A DNA stretch of 64,000 nt from Streptomyces sp. MMG1121 (lineage in GTDB: Bacteria > Actinomycetota > Actinomycetes > Streptomycetales > Streptomycetaceae), in assembly GCF_001280015.1 (NCBI RefSeq), contig NZ_LGDV01000177.1:48284-112283 (forward strand), in the 5' to 3' direction. Positions 52,067-60,776 of the stretch are shown piece after piece. The number at the start of each line of letters is the position of its first letter. Position 1 is the stretch's first letter. The notes below the pieces were generated by a model. The model saw only the letters and a program-made list of their open reading frames with translations. It had not been told where the DNA came from and made no database searches. A program made the translations under genes and the position numbers.

Positions 52067-52887
52067 ACGCGTCGTGCGGTGCCCTCGTGGACGGCCGCAC
52101 GCTCCGCCGCACCGAGCCCGTCGGTCAAGTCCCTTGATACCTCCAGCACTTGGGCGTACGTCGCGGCCTCCGTGCACACCGGCCAGTCCGAGCCGAACAT
52201 CACGCGGTCCGGCCCGAAGGCCGCCAGGGCGGTCTCGGCGTACGGGCGCAGGTCGGCGACGGTCCAGGTGGCGGGGTCGGCCTCCGTGACCAGGCCGGAG
52301 AGCTTGCAGAAGGTGTTGGGCCGGGCGGCGAGGGCGCGCAGGTCGGTGGCCCAGGGTTCGAGGGCGCCGGACGCGATCGGCGGTTTGCCCAAGTGGTCCA
52401 GGACGAAGGTGAGTTGCGGGATGGACCGGGCCGCTTCGGCGCACGCCGGGAGCTGGTGGGGCCGCACGACGAGGTCGTAGACGAGGTCGGCGTCCGCGAG
52501 CGCGGTCAGGCCCCGGCGGACGTCCGGGCGCAGCAGCCACTGCGGGTCGGGCTCGCCCTGGACCTGGTGGCGGATGCCCTGCAGATGGGCGCCGCCGGGG
52601 AGCCTGCGCAGCCGGGCCAGCTCGTCGGCGATGTCCGGGCGTGTCAGGTCGGTCCAGCCGACGACCGCGGCGACCAGGTCGTGCGCGTCGGCCAGGGCCA
52701 GCAGCTCGGGGGTCTCCTCGGGCACGGTGACCGTCTGGACGAGGACGGTGCCGGTGACGTCGGCCGCCGTCGCCTCGGGTGCGAGGTCGGCGAGGGTGAA
52801 GTCGCGGCGGAGCGGGCTGCGTTCGGGGATCCAGCCCTGGTCCCTGACCGAGAGGTCCCAGACGTGGTGGTGGGCGTCGATGGTCAC
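52054..52887 (-). CDS. amidohydrolase-family sugar lactonase, probably L-fuconolactonase
   Basis: 277 aa from GTG 52887, overlapping the mutarotase stop. It is a TIM-barrel amidohydrolase with the metal motif IDAHHHVWD at the N-terminus, HLQGIRHQVQGEPD, FVLDHLGKPPI, NTFCKLSGLVTEAD and DRVMFGSDWPVC. This matches the L-fuconolactonase / 2-pyrone-4,6-dicarboxylate hydrolase group. The context, with an aldose dehydrogenase and an acid-sugar dehydratase in the same operon, points to opening L-fucono-lactone to L-fuconate. It is the last gene of the operon. Confidence 0.85.
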   Translation of the reverse strand: MTIDAHHHVWDLSVRDQGWIPERSPLRRDFTLADLAPEATAADVTGTVLVQTVTVPEETPELLALADAHDLVAAVVGWTDLTRPDIADELARLRRLPGGAHLQGIRHQVQGEPDPQWLLRPDVRRGLTALADADLVYDLVVRPHQLPACAEAARSIPQLTFVLDHLGKPPIASGALEPWATDLRALAARPNTFCKLSGLVTEADPATWTVADLRPYAETALAAFGPDRVMFGSDWPVCTEAATYAQVLEVSRDLTDGLGAAERAAVHEGTARRVYHL

Positions 52888-53198
52888 GGCAGCTCCCAGA
52901 CGACCGGCAGCCCGGCGTCCGCGCCGGACGGGGAGTAGTCGTGCGCGACGTCGAGCAGCTCGGCCATCCGGGCCTGCCAGGTCACGTTCACCGGCAGCCG
53001 CTCCAGTGCGGCGAGCAGCCGCGCATAGTCCGCGCACTCCAGCAGGTGGAAGAGGTCGGTTCCGCTGCGCCAGATGGTCCAGGAGGTGGCACCGGCCGCG
53101 CGGATGGCGTCGGTGAGTTCCTTCGGGACCTCGCGGTGGGCGGCCTCGTACTCGGCGATCCGGTCGGCGCGCACCCGGGTGTGCAGGGCGACTCTCAT
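52884..53198 (-). CDS. L-rhamnose/L-fucose mutarotase-like protein
   Basis: 104 aa, with a perfect GGAGGAG before ATG 53198. The sequence MRVALHTRVRADRIAEYEAAHREVPKELTDAIRAAGATSWTIWRSGTDLFHLLECADYARL... (given in part) is the RhaM/DUF718 family, an alpha/beta ferredoxin-like fold that interconverts anomers of deoxysugars. In this operon it would supply the anomer used by the dehydrogenase. It overlaps both neighbours by four bases. Confidence 0.88.
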   Translation of the reverse strand: MRVALHTRVRADRIAEYEAAHREVPKELTDAIRAAGATSWTIWRSGTDLFHLLECADYARLLAALERLPVNVTWQARMAELLDVAHDYSPSGADAGLPVVWELP

Positions 53199-54163
53199 GA
53201 CGGCTCCTCCGGGGGCAGCAGGCCCCTGTCGCGCAGTTCCCGCCAGAGCGCTGCGGGCACCTCGGCCGCGAACTGGTCGGCGCAGTCGTGGACTTCGGCC
53301 GCCGAGCGGGGGCCGGCCAGGACGCAGGCGACGGCCGGGTGGGCGGCGCAGAAGGCCAGCGCGGCGGTGCGCAGCGTGGTGCCGTGCCGTTCGGCGACCG
53401 CCTTCATCCGCAGCGCCCGTTCCAGCAACTCCTTCGGAGCCCGGGTGTAGTTGTACGTCGACCCGGGGTTCGGGTCGGCCAGCAGGCCCGAGTTGAAGAC
53501 GCCGCCGAGGACGACCGACACGCCGCGTTCGGCGGCGGCGGGCAGCAGATCGGTGGCGGCGCTCTGGTCCAGCAGGGTGTACCGGCCCGCGCACAGGACC
53601 ACGTCCACGTCGGTGTCGCGGACGAACCGGGTGAGCATCCCGGTCTGGTTCATGCCCGCGCCGATCGCGCCCACCACGCCCTCGGCGCGCAGCTTCTCCA
53701 GCGCCGGATAGCCCTCGCGGAAGGCCTGCTCGGCGTGGTCGTCGGGGTCGTGCAGATAGACGAGGTCGACGCGGTCCAGGCCGAGGCGGGTGAGGCTCGC
53801 CTCCAGCGAGCGGCGGACGCCGTCGGCGCTGAAGTCCCACACCCGCCGGTGGCCGGCCGGTACGGCGAAGCCGTGGGCCAGGTCGTCGCCCGTGCCGTCG
53901 GCGGGTTCGAGGAGGCGGCCGGCCTTGGTGGAGAGGGTGTAACGGGCCCGGTCGTACTCCCGCAGGGCCGCGCCGAGCCGGCGTTCGGACAGGCCGAGGC
54001 CGTAGTGCGGGGCCGTGTCGAAGTACCGGATGCCGCGCTGCCAGGCGGCCCGTACGGCGTCGTGGGCCTGCTCGTCGTCCAGCGGGGTGTAGAGGTTGCC
54101 GAGTGCGGCGGCGCCGAAGCCGAGCGGGGTGACCTCGACGGCGCTCGGGCCGAGCCGCGTCAC
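53195..54163 (-). CDS. aldo/keto reductase, probably L-fucose dehydrogenase
   Basis: 322 aa from GTG 54163. AKR features are LGFGAAALGNLYTPLDDEQA, the catalytic Asp and Tyr in RYFDTAPHYGLGLSERRLG, Lys in LSTKAGRLL and His in VDLVYLHDPDDH. The subgroup resembles D-threo-aldose 1-dehydrogenase / L-fucose dehydrogenase, which oxidises L-fucose to its lactone with NAD(P)+. That is the first step of the non-phosphorylated pathway that the neighbouring genes would complete. Coupled to the SDR upstream and the mutarotase downstream by GTGA/ATGA overlaps. Confidence 0.87.
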   Translation of the reverse strand: MTRLGPSAVEVTPLGFGAAALGNLYTPLDDEQAHDAVRAAWQRGIRYFDTAPHYGLGLSERRLGAALREYDRARYTLSTKAGRLLEPADGTGDDLAHGFAVPAGHRRVWDFSADGVRRSLEASLTRLGLDRVDLVYLHDPDDHAEQAFREGYPALEKLRAEGVVGAIGAGMNQTGMLTRFVRDTDVDVVLCAGRYTLLDQSAATDLLPAAAERGVSVVLGGVFNSGLLADPNPGSTYNYTRAPKELLERALRMKAVAERHGTTLRTAALAFCAAHPAVACVLAGPRSAAEVHDCADQFAAEVPAALWRELRDRGLLPPEEPS

Positions 54164-54915
54164 CGGGCCGCCGGGCGCAGCCTGAGGCCCTGCATGCCGC
54201 CGTCGACGGCGAGCGCGGTGCCGGTGGTGGCGCCGGACAGGGGACTCGCCAGGTAGGCGATGGCGCCCGCGACTTCGGCCGCCGACACCAGGCGGCCGGT
54301 GGGCTGGCGGGCCTCCAGGGCCGCGCGTTCGGCGGCCGGGTCGGGAGCCGCGTCCAGCAGCCGGCCGACCCACGGGGTGTCCGCCGTACCGGGGTTGACG
54401 CAGTTGACGCGGACGCCCTCGCGGACGTGGTCGGCTGCCATGGCGAGGGTCAGGGAGTACACGGCACCCTTGGTGGCGCTGTACAGCGCGCGTTGCGGCA
54501 GCCCGGCGGTGGCCGCGATGGAGCAGGTGTTGACGATCGCCGCGTGCGAGGAGCGGCGCAGCAGCGGGAGCGCGGCGCGGGCGGTGCGGACCATACCGAG
54601 GACGTTGACGTCGAAGACGCGTTGCCACTCGATGTCGTCGTTGTCCTCGACGGTGCCCCGGGCGCCGATGCCGGCGTTGTTGACGAGGACGTCGAGGCCG
54701 CCGAGGTCCTCGGCGGCGCGCTGGACCGCCGTACGGACCGAGGCGTCGTCGGTGACGTCGGCGCGGTACGCCAGGAGCGGCTTGCCGACGCCGGTGGTGT
54801 CCCGGTCGAGGACGGCGACCTGGGCGCCCCGGGCGGCGAGGAGGTCGGCGGTGGCCCGGCCGATGCCGGAGGCGCCGCCGGTGACCAGGGCCCTGAGGCC
54901 CGCGAAGTCGCTCAT
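54160..54915 (-). CDS. SDR oxidoreductase, probably 2-keto-3-deoxy-L-fuconate dehydrogenase
   Basis: 251 aa. The cofactor motif [14 protein letters not shown], and the catalytic Ser...YSATK set ([27 protein letters not shown]) identify a classical short-chain dehydrogenase. In L-fucose pathways of Burkholderia and Xanthomonas an SDR oxidises 2-keto-3-deoxy-L-fuconate to the 2,4-diketo acid, and the operon position here matches that step. An alternative is another sugar or polyol dehydrogenase. It overlaps both neighbours by four bases. Confidence 0.85.
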   Translation of the reverse strand: MSDFAGLRALVTGGASGIGRATADLLAARGAQVAVLDRDTTGVGKPLLAYRADVTDDASVRTAVQRAAEDLGGLDVLVNNAGIGARGTVEDNDDIEWQRVFDVNVLGMVRTARAALPLLRRSSHAAIVNTCSIAATAGLPQRALYSATKGAVYSLTLAMAADHVREGVRVNCVNPGTADTPWVGRLLDAAPDPAAERAALEARQPTGRLVSAAEVAGAIAYLASPLSGATTGTALAVDGGMQGLRLRPAAR

Positions 54916-56252
54916 GCGGCCTGTCCCTTCTGGGTGTCGGGGCCGGCGGCCCAGTAGGTGCCGCCGGGGAAGGTGTACCGCGCGACGGACTCCGGGCGCA
55001 GGGCGGCCGAGAAGCCGGGCACGGTGGGTGCCGTGTAGTGGCCGTCGCGGATGACGACCGGGGTGACGAAGTGCTCGTGGAGGTGGTCGACGTACTCGAC
55101 GACCCGGTCTTCGGTGGTGCCGCAGACCGCCAGGTAGTCGAACATGGAGAGGTGCTGGACGAGTTCGCACAGGCCGACCCCGCCGGCGTGCGGGCAGACG
55201 GGGACGCCGAACTTGGCGGCGAGGAGCAGGATGGCGAGGTTCTCGTTGACGCCGGCGACGCGGGCGGCGTCGATCTGGACGATGTCGAGGGCGCCCGCCT
55301 GGAGCAGCTGTTTGAACACGATGCGGTTGTGGACGTGTTCGCCGGTGGCGACCTTCACCGGGGCCACCGCGCGGCGGATCGTGGCGTGGCCGAGGACGTC
55401 GTCGGGGCTGGTGGGCTCCTCGATCCAGTACGGGTGGAACTCGGCGAGGGCCTTGGTCCAGCGGATCGCCTCGTCCACGTTCCAGCGCTGGTTGGCGTCG
55501 ACGGCGAGGCGGACGTCGGGTCCGACGACCGCGCGGGCGACGCGGCAGCGCCGGATGTCGTCGTCGAGGTCGGCGCCGACCTTGAGCTTGATCTGCCGGA
55601 AGCCGTCGGCGACGGCCTGTGCGGCGAGCCGGCCGAGCTTGTCGTCGTCGTAGCCGAGCCAGCCCGGTGAGGTGGTGTAGGCGGGAAAGCCGCGCTCCAG
55701 CAGCCGGGCCCGGCGCCGGTCGGCCCCCTGCCTGCCCCGTCCGAGCAGGTCGAGGGCCTCTTCGGGGGTGAGGGCGTCGGTGATGTACCGGAAGTCGATC
55801 TGCGCCACCAGCCACTCGGGGTCGGCGTCGGCGAGCAGTTGCCACAGCGGCTTTCCGGCCCGCCGGGCGGCGAGGTCCCAGACGGCGTTGACGACGGCCC
55901 CGATCGCCATGTGCATCACCCCTTTCTCGGGGCCGAGCCAGCGCAGCTGGCTGTCGCCGATCAGGTCCCGGAACAGCGCGCCGGGGTCGGCGCACAGCTC
56001 GGCCACGTCACGGCCGAGCACATGGTCCCGCAGCGCGTCGATCGCGGCGACCTGGACGTCGTTGCCCCGCCCGATGGTGAAGACGAATCCGTGCCCCTCC
56101 GGTCCGTCGGCGGCGTCGGTGCGCAGCACGACGTAGGCCGCCGAGTAGTCGGGGTCGGGGTTCATCGCGTCGGAGCCGTCCAGCTCGCGCGAGGTGGGGA
56201 AGCGGATGTCGTGGGTGTCGACCGCGGTGATGCGGGCGGGGGCCTGGGACAC
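54912..56252 (-). CDS. enolase-superfamily sugar-acid dehydratase, probably L-fuconate dehydratase
   Basis: 446 aa from GTG 56252, chosen because AGGA lies five bases upstream; an ATG at 56276 is in frame. Residues typical of the mandelate-racemase group are seen: IKLKVGAD (catalytic Lys), DANQRWN and EEPTSPDD (metal Asp and Glu), GEHVHNR and [16 protein letters not shown] (His). The N-terminus, [40 protein letters not shown], strongly resembles L-fuconate dehydratase. It would make 2-keto-3-deoxy-L-fuconate. It starts 36 nt after the permease stop. Confidence 0.9.
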   Translation of the reverse strand: MSQAPARITAVDTHDIRFPTSRELDGSDAMNPDPDYSAAYVVLRTDAADGPEGHGFVFTIGRGNDVQVAAIDALRDHVLGRDVAELCADPGALFRDLIGDSQLRWLGPEKGVMHMAIGAVVNAVWDLAARRAGKPLWQLLADADPEWLVAQIDFRYITDALTPEEALDLLGRGRQGADRRRARLLERGFPAYTTSPGWLGYDDDKLGRLAAQAVADGFRQIKLKVGADLDDDIRRCRVARAVVGPDVRLAVDANQRWNVDEAIRWTKALAEFHPYWIEEPTSPDDVLGHATIRRAVAPVKVATGEHVHNRIVFKQLLQAGALDIVQIDAARVAGVNENLAILLLAAKFGVPVCPHAGGVGLCELVQHLSMFDYLAVCGTTEDRVVEYVDHLHEHFVTPVVIRDGHYTAPTVPGFSAALRPESVARYTFPGGTYWAAGPDTQKGQAA

Positions 56253-56287
56253 TGAAGTCCTTTCGTCGTCGGACATTTGACTGGCCG

Positions 56288-57316
56288 TCAGTCCTGGGCG
56301 CGGCCCGTCGTCACGCGGGCGATCATGAGGGCGACGAGGATGATTCCGCCGTAGATGGCCTGGATCCAGAACGACGGGACCTGGGCGAGGGTGAGCAGGT
56401 TCTGGACGACGCCCAGCAGGAGCACACCGGTCAGGGCGCCGAACATGGTGCCCTTGCCGCCGTCCAGGCTGATGCCGCCGATCACCGCCGCGGCGAACAC
56501 GGTGAAGATCATGTTCTGGCCCTGGTTGGCGCTGATCGCGCCGACGTAGCCGGTCTGCAGCAGGCCGCCGACCGAGGCGAGCACGCCCGCGACGACGTAC
56601 ACACCGAGCATGACCCGGTCCACCCGGACACCGGCCGCGCGGGCGGCGTCCGCGTTGCCGCCGATCGCGTACAGGGCGCGGCCGGCGCGGTGGTACTTCA
56701 GCAGGAACCCGGTGACGGCGAAGGCGACCGCGGCGAGCCACACCGACATGGGGACGTTGAGGAAGGTGGTGGTGGCCAGCGAGTAGAAGCTGTCGGGCAT
56801 CCCGAACAGGGTCTTGCCCTTGGTCGCGCCCACGAGCAGGCCGCGCAGCACGATGAGCATCGCGAGCGTGACGATGAACGCGTTGAGCCGGAACTTCACC
56901 ACGAGGACGCCGTTGAAGGCGCCGATGGCCGCGCCGACGACGGGAATGGCGAGCAGGGCGAGCGCGGCCGGGAATCCGGTGCCCCAGCCGGCCTGGCTCG
57001 CGGGCAGCACCAGCAGGGCGCCGATGGCCGGTGCGATGCCGACCACCGACTCCAGCGACAGGTCGAACTTGCCGGTGATCAGGACGAGGGACTCGGCGAG
57101 CACGACCATGGCGAGCGCGGCGGAGGCGCCGAGGATCGAGATCAGGTTCCGCTCGGTCAGGAACGAGTCGTTGACCACGGCGCCGAGCACCATGAGCAGC
57201 AACAGGGCCGGGACGAGGGCGAGTTCGCGGGCGCGGCGCAGCAGGACGGTTCTGGCCGACCGCGCGTCCGGGGTCTTCGGGGGCGCGAGCGGCGGGGCCG
57301 CCCGGGTGTCAGCCAT
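56288..57316 (-). CDS. ribose/fucose-type ABC transporter permease (RbsC-like)
   Basis: 342 aa, about 8-10 hydrophobic segments. Family landmarks are [82 protein letters not shown] and [18 protein letters not shown]. This is the branched permease of carbohydrate ABC importers of the RbsABC type, working as a homodimer with the ATPase and the binding protein encoded upstream. It overlaps the ATPase gene by 8 nt. The substrate is inferred from the catabolic genes that follow. Confidence 0.92.
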   Translation of the reverse strand: MADTRAAPPLAPPKTPDARSARTVLLRRARELALVPALLLLMVLGAVVNDSFLTERNLISILGASAALAMVVLAESLVLITGKFDLSLESVVGIAPAIGALLVLPASQAGWGTGFPAALALLAIPVVGAAIGAFNGVLVVKFRLNAFIVTLAMLIVLRGLLVGATKGKTLFGMPDSFYSLATTTFLNVPMSVWLAAVAFAVTGFLLKYHRAGRALYAIGGNADAARAAGVRVDRVMLGVYVVAGVLASVGGLLQTGYVGAISANQGQNMIFTVFAAAVIGGISLDGGKGTMFGALTGVLLLGVVQNLLTLAQVPSFWIQAIYGGIILVALMIARVTTGRAQD

Positions 57317-58799
57317 GGTCCACTCCTTCGATGGAGGCGATCAGCTCGTGGTCGTGCCAGCCGGCCGGGTGCTCGGCGACGACACGGCCGTGGAAGAGGA
57401 CGAGGACGCGGTCGCAGCGGCGCAGGTCGTCGAGTTCGTCGGAGACGACGAGGACGGCGATGCCGTCGTCGCGTGCGCTGTCCATGCGGGCGAGCAGTGA
57501 CTCCTTGGACTTCACGTCGACGCCGGCGGTGGGGTTGATCAGGACCAGCAGGCGGGGGTCGGAGGCGAGGGCGCGGGCCATGACGACCTTCTGCGCGTTG
57601 CCGCCGGACAGATCCGCCACCGGCTGGTCGGGGCCTTCGGCGTGGATGTCGAGGCGTTCGATCAGTTCGGCGGCGAAGCGGCGTCTGCGGTCGGTGGCGA
57701 CGAAACCGGCCCGGCCGAGCCGGTCCAGCACGCTGAGCGTGGCGTTGTCGCCGATGCTCATGCCGGACACCAGTCCCTGCTCGTGCCGGTCGCGCGGGAC
57801 GCAGCCGACCCCGGCCCGCAGGGCGGCCCGCACATCACCGAACGGCAGCCGCTCACCGTCGAGTCGAGCCCGTCCGCCGGTCGGGACGTGCAGTCCCGCG
57901 AAGGACTCGGCCAGTTCGGTCTTGCCGCTGCCGCTGGATCCGGCGAGCCCGACGACCTCGCCGCGCCGCACGCTGAGGTCGACGTTCTCGTACGCCGGCG
58001 AAGTCAGCCCGTGCGCTTCCAGCAGGACGGGGGCATCGGCCTCAACCACCGCTTGCCTCGTGGCCCGTTCGGCGACCGACTCCCCCGCCATGGCCTCCAC
58101 CAGGGCCGCCTTCGGCAGGTCGGCGACCGGGGCGGTGGTGATCCAGCGCGCGTCGCGCAGCACGGTGACGGTCTGGCAGACCTCGTACACCTCCTGCAGG
58201 TGGTGCGAGATGAACAGGAAGGTGACGCCGGAGTCCTGCAGCGAGCGCATACGGGTGAAGAGCCGCTCGATCTCCCGGTTGTCGAGCTGGGCGGTGGGTT
58301 CGTCCAGCACGATGAACCGGGCGCCGAAGCTCAACGCCCGGGCGATCTCCACCATTTGGCGGTCCTCGACCCTCAGGTCGGCGGTCCGTGCCTCGGGATC
58401 GACGTGCACGTCCCAGGTGCCGAGCAGCTCGGCGGCCTCGCGGCGCAGCCGGCGCCAGCTGATGAACCCGCGGCCGGTGGGCTGCCGGTTGAGGAACAGG
58501 TTCTCGGCGACCGTCAGCTCCGGCACGACCGTCGGCTTCTGGTACACACAGGCGACCTTGCGGCGCCAGGCGTCCCGGTCGGCGAGCGCAGGCGCGCGCT
58601 CGCCGTCGAATTGGACCGTGCCCTCGTCCGGCGCCTGGAGGCCGGTGAGGACGTTGACCAGGGTGGACTTGCCGGCGCCGTTGCGGCCGACGAGCCCGTG
58701 GGACTCGCCGGCCACGACGGTGAGGCGGCCGTCGGCGAGGGCGACGGTGGGGCCGTACCGTTTGACGATGTCCTTGGCTTCCACGAGCGGTGTACTCAT
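57309..58799 (-). CDS. sugar ABC transporter ATPase with two ABC domains (RbsA-like)
   Basis: 496 aa. Domain 1 has Walker A GRNGAGKST and Walker B FIVLDEPTA, but its signature is LRVEDRQMVEIARAL rather than LSGGQ. Domain 2 has Walker A GSSGSGKTE, signature LSGGNAQKVVMARAL and LVLINPTAGVDVKSK in place of a full Walker B Glu. Such asymmetric twin ATPases power ribose/arabinose-type importers. It overlaps the binding-protein stop (ATGA) and the permease start by 8 nt. Confidence 0.93.
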   Translation of the reverse strand: MSTPLVEAKDIVKRYGPTVALADGRLTVVAGESHGLVGRNGAGKSTLVNVLTGLQAPDEGTVQFDGERAPALADRDAWRRKVACVYQKPTVVPELTVAENLFLNRQPTGRGFISWRRLRREAAELLGTWDVHVDPEARTADLRVEDRQMVEIARALSFGARFIVLDEPTAQLDNREIERLFTRMRSLQDSGVTFLFISHHLQEVYEVCQTVTVLRDARWITTAPVADLPKAALVEAMAGESVAERATRQAVVEADAPVLLEAHGLTSPAYENVDLSVRRGEVVGLAGSSGSGKTELAESFAGLHVPTGGRARLDGERLPFGDVRAALRAGVGCVPRDRHEQGLVSGMSIGDNATLSVLDRLGRAGFVATDRRRRFAAELIERLDIHAEGPDQPVADLSGGNAQKVVMARALASDPRLLVLINPTAGVDVKSKESLLARMDSARDDGIAVLVVSDELDDLRRCDRVLVLFHGRVVAEHPAGWHDHELIASIEGVDHG

Positions 58800-59860
58800 G
58801 TGACCGTGTTGCCCCACAGCTTGGGGTCGTCGACGTTGGCCTTGGTGACCAGCGGCGCGGGCAGCTGGTCCTCCAGGACGCCGTTGGGGAGTTCGACGAT
58901 CACGGAGCCGTGGTCGGTCGGCCCGGGCTTGAACGTCTTCCCGGCCATCGCCGCCTTGATGTAGTACAGGCCGTACCGGGCGTAGGCGTCGGCGGGCTGG
59001 GAGACCGTGGCGTCGATCTGGCCCTTGCGGATGGCGTCGAACTCCTGCGGGATGCCGTCGTTGGAGACGATGCTGATGTGCCCCGGCTGTCCGGCCGTCC
59101 TCAGCATGCCCTTGGACTTCAGGGTCTGCAGGGTCGGCGCGAGATAGACGCCGCCGGCCTGGAGATAGATGCCCTTGATGTCGGGGTTGGCGTTGAGCAG
59201 GGTGTCGAGCTTGGCGGCGGCGGTGTCGGACTCCCACTTGGCGGGGATCTCCAGCACCTTCAGCTTCGGGTACTTCTTCTTCACGCAGGATCGGAAGGCC
59301 TCGGAGCGGTCGCGGCCGTTCACCGAGGCGAGGTCGCCCATGACCTGCACGACCTTGCCGCTGGTGATGTGCTGTCCGAGGTAGTCGCAGGCCTTGGTGC
59401 CGTACGCGACGTTGTCGGCGCGCACCACCATGGCGACCTTGCCCTTGTCGGGGGCGACGTCCACGGCGACCACGGGGACGCCCTTGCGCTCGGCCTGGGC
59501 GAGTCCGGCCTGGATGGCGGCGCTGTCCAGCGGGGCGACCACCAGCCCCTTGACGCCCTGGGTGAGTTCGTTGTCGATGTCGGTGATCTGCTGCGACGGG
59601 TCGCTGTTGGAGTTGACCGTCTTGAGCACCTCGACGCCCTCGGACTTGGCCATCTTGGGCACGTAGTCGTTGTACGACTGCCAGAACGGCGAGGTCAGCA
59701 GCGGCAGGATCACGCCCACCTTGCCGGTGCCGCCGCTGCCCGCGCTCGCGGTGTCCTTGGTGCTGCCGCAGGCGGCGAGCATGAGTGAGGCGCCGGCGGC
59801 CAGAGCCACCGCGCCGATGATCCGGGACCTGCTGCGCTTCCTCACTGTGCTGGCGGGCAT
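58796..59860 (-). CDS. sugar ABC transporter substrate-binding lipoprotein
   Basis: 354 aa, GAGGAG about 10 nt before ATG 59860. Basic N-region RKRSRSR, hydrophobic core, lipobox LAAC, then the periplasmic-binding fold of the RbsB/xylose type: KVGVILPLLTSPFWQSYNDYV, QQITDIDNELTQGVKGLVVAPLDSAAI, GVPVVAVDVAP, VVQVMGDLASVNGRDRSEAFRSC. It is the first gene of the catabolic operon, presenting the sugar to the RbsA/C-like pair. L-fucose is the most likely ligand given the downstream enzymes; this is inferred. Confidence 0.92.
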   Translation of the reverse strand: MPASTVRKRSRSRIIGAVALAAGASLMLAACGSTKDTASAGSGGTGKVGVILPLLTSPFWQSYNDYVPKMAKSEGVEVLKTVNSNSDPSQQITDIDNELTQGVKGLVVAPLDSAAIQAGLAQAERKGVPVVAVDVAPDKGKVAMVVRADNVAYGTKACDYLGQHITSGKVVQVMGDLASVNGRDRSEAFRSCVKKKYPKLKVLEIPAKWESDTAAAKLDTLLNANPDIKGIYLQAGGVYLAPTLQTLKSKGMLRTAGQPGHISIVSNDGIPQEFDAIRKGQIDATVSQPADAYARYGLYYIKAAMAGKTFKPGPTDHGSVIVELPNGVLEDQLPAPLVTKANVDDPKLWGNTVT

Positions 59861-59903
59861 CTCGCGGCTCCTCGTCGAGGGTTTTCGAGCAGACGCCGCA
59901 TAC

Positions 59904-59914
59904 TTATCAGACCA
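59904..59914. promoter_or_regulatory. FadR/GntR-like half-perfect site TTATCAGACCA
   Basis: TTATCAGACCA shares the right half GACCA and central TC of the perfect site at 59966-59980 (core TGGTCGGACCA). It lies 44 nt upstream of the binding-protein ATG, where a repressor would block the transporter-catabolic operon. Confidence 0.5.
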
Positions 59915-59965
59915 ATGAGCCGACGCAACACCCTCGTGCAGCGAAAATCCGGGCTGCCGACCCGT

Positions 59966-59980
59966 AGTGGTCGGACCACT
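59966..59980. promoter_or_regulatory. perfect FadR-type operator AGTGGTC-G-GACCACT
   Basis: Seven-base perfect arms with one central base. The core TGGTCGGACCA matches the TGGTCNGACCA form used by FadR-subfamily GntR regulators. It lies 65 nt before the regulator GTG, with a possible -10 (TAGACT) about 12 nt further on, so binding would also repress the regulator itself. Confidence 0.65.
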
Positions 59981-60044
59981 CGGCTGGCTAGACTGCGTCG
60001 CACCGGGTGACCGGACGTCGGCACCTGGTGACTGGAGGAGTGGC

Positions 60045-60746
60045 GTGGACGAGGCAGCCCCACAGAAGGGCACGGTGACCCAGCGCGCCATCGACGAGAT
60101 CAAGGCGATGATCGCCGAGGGCCGGCTGGAGCCGGGCCAGCGACTGCCCACCGAGCGGGATCTCGCGGTCCGGCTGGGCATCTCCCGCAGCTCGATGCGG
60201 GAGGCGATCCGCGCGCTGACGGTGCTGGGCGTCCTGGAGGCCCGGCACGGCTCCGGCATCTACGTCACCGCGCTGGAGGCCGGCGACCTGCTGGAGACCT
60301 TCGGAGTGGTCGCGGACCTGTCCCGGGGCCCGCGCCTGGTGGAGCTGCTGGAGGTGCGCCGGATCCTGGAGTCGACGGCGACCGCACTGGCGGCCGCGCG
60401 CATCACCGACGACCAACTCCGCGGCGTGGAGGAGCACTTGGCGGCGATGAACGCCACCGACGACCCCGAGGAGATCCTCGCCCACGACCTCGCCTTCCAC
60501 CGCGAGATCGCTGTCGCGGCGGGCAACGAGACCATGGCGGCCATCCTGGAGGGCCTGTCCTCACGCACCTTCCGCGCCCGGGTCTGGCGCGGCTACCAGG
60601 AAGAGGGCGCCTTCGCCCGCACCCGACGCGAGCACGCCGCGATCCACCGCGCCCTCGCGGCCCGCGATCCGGAGGCGGCGAGGGCCGCGGCGGCGGCCCA
60701 CGTGGGCGAGGTGGAGGAGTGGCTGCGGGCGCAGCTCGGCGGGTGA
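60045..60746 (+). CDS. FadR-subfamily GntR regulator (FCD domain)
   Basis: 233 aa from GTG 60045 with GGAGGAG about 5 nt upstream. The GntR winged helix is AIDEIKAMIAEGRLEPGQRLPTERDLAVRLGISRSSMREAIRALTVLGVLEARHGSGIYV. The FCD effector domain (about 90-230) has metal/ligand residues in AHDLAFHREIAVAAGN and RREHAAIHRAL, with ARAAAAAHV. It is divergent from the sugar operon and two TGGTCNGACCA-like sites lie between them. The inducer is probably a pathway intermediate such as fuconate. Confidence 0.92.
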   Translation: MDEAAPQKGTVTQRAIDEIKAMIAEGRLEPGQRLPTERDLAVRLGISRSSMREAIRALTVLGVLEARHGSGIYVTALEAGDLLETFGVVADLSRGPRLVELLEVRRILESTATALAAARITDDQLRGVEEHLAAMNATDDPEEILAHDLAFHREIAVAAGNETMAAILEGLSSRTFRARVWRGYQEEGAFARTRREHAAIHRALAARDPEAARAAAAAHVGEVEEWLRAQLGG

Positions 60747-60776
60747 TTCCGGCGCGAGGACCCGGCGCGTACCGGG

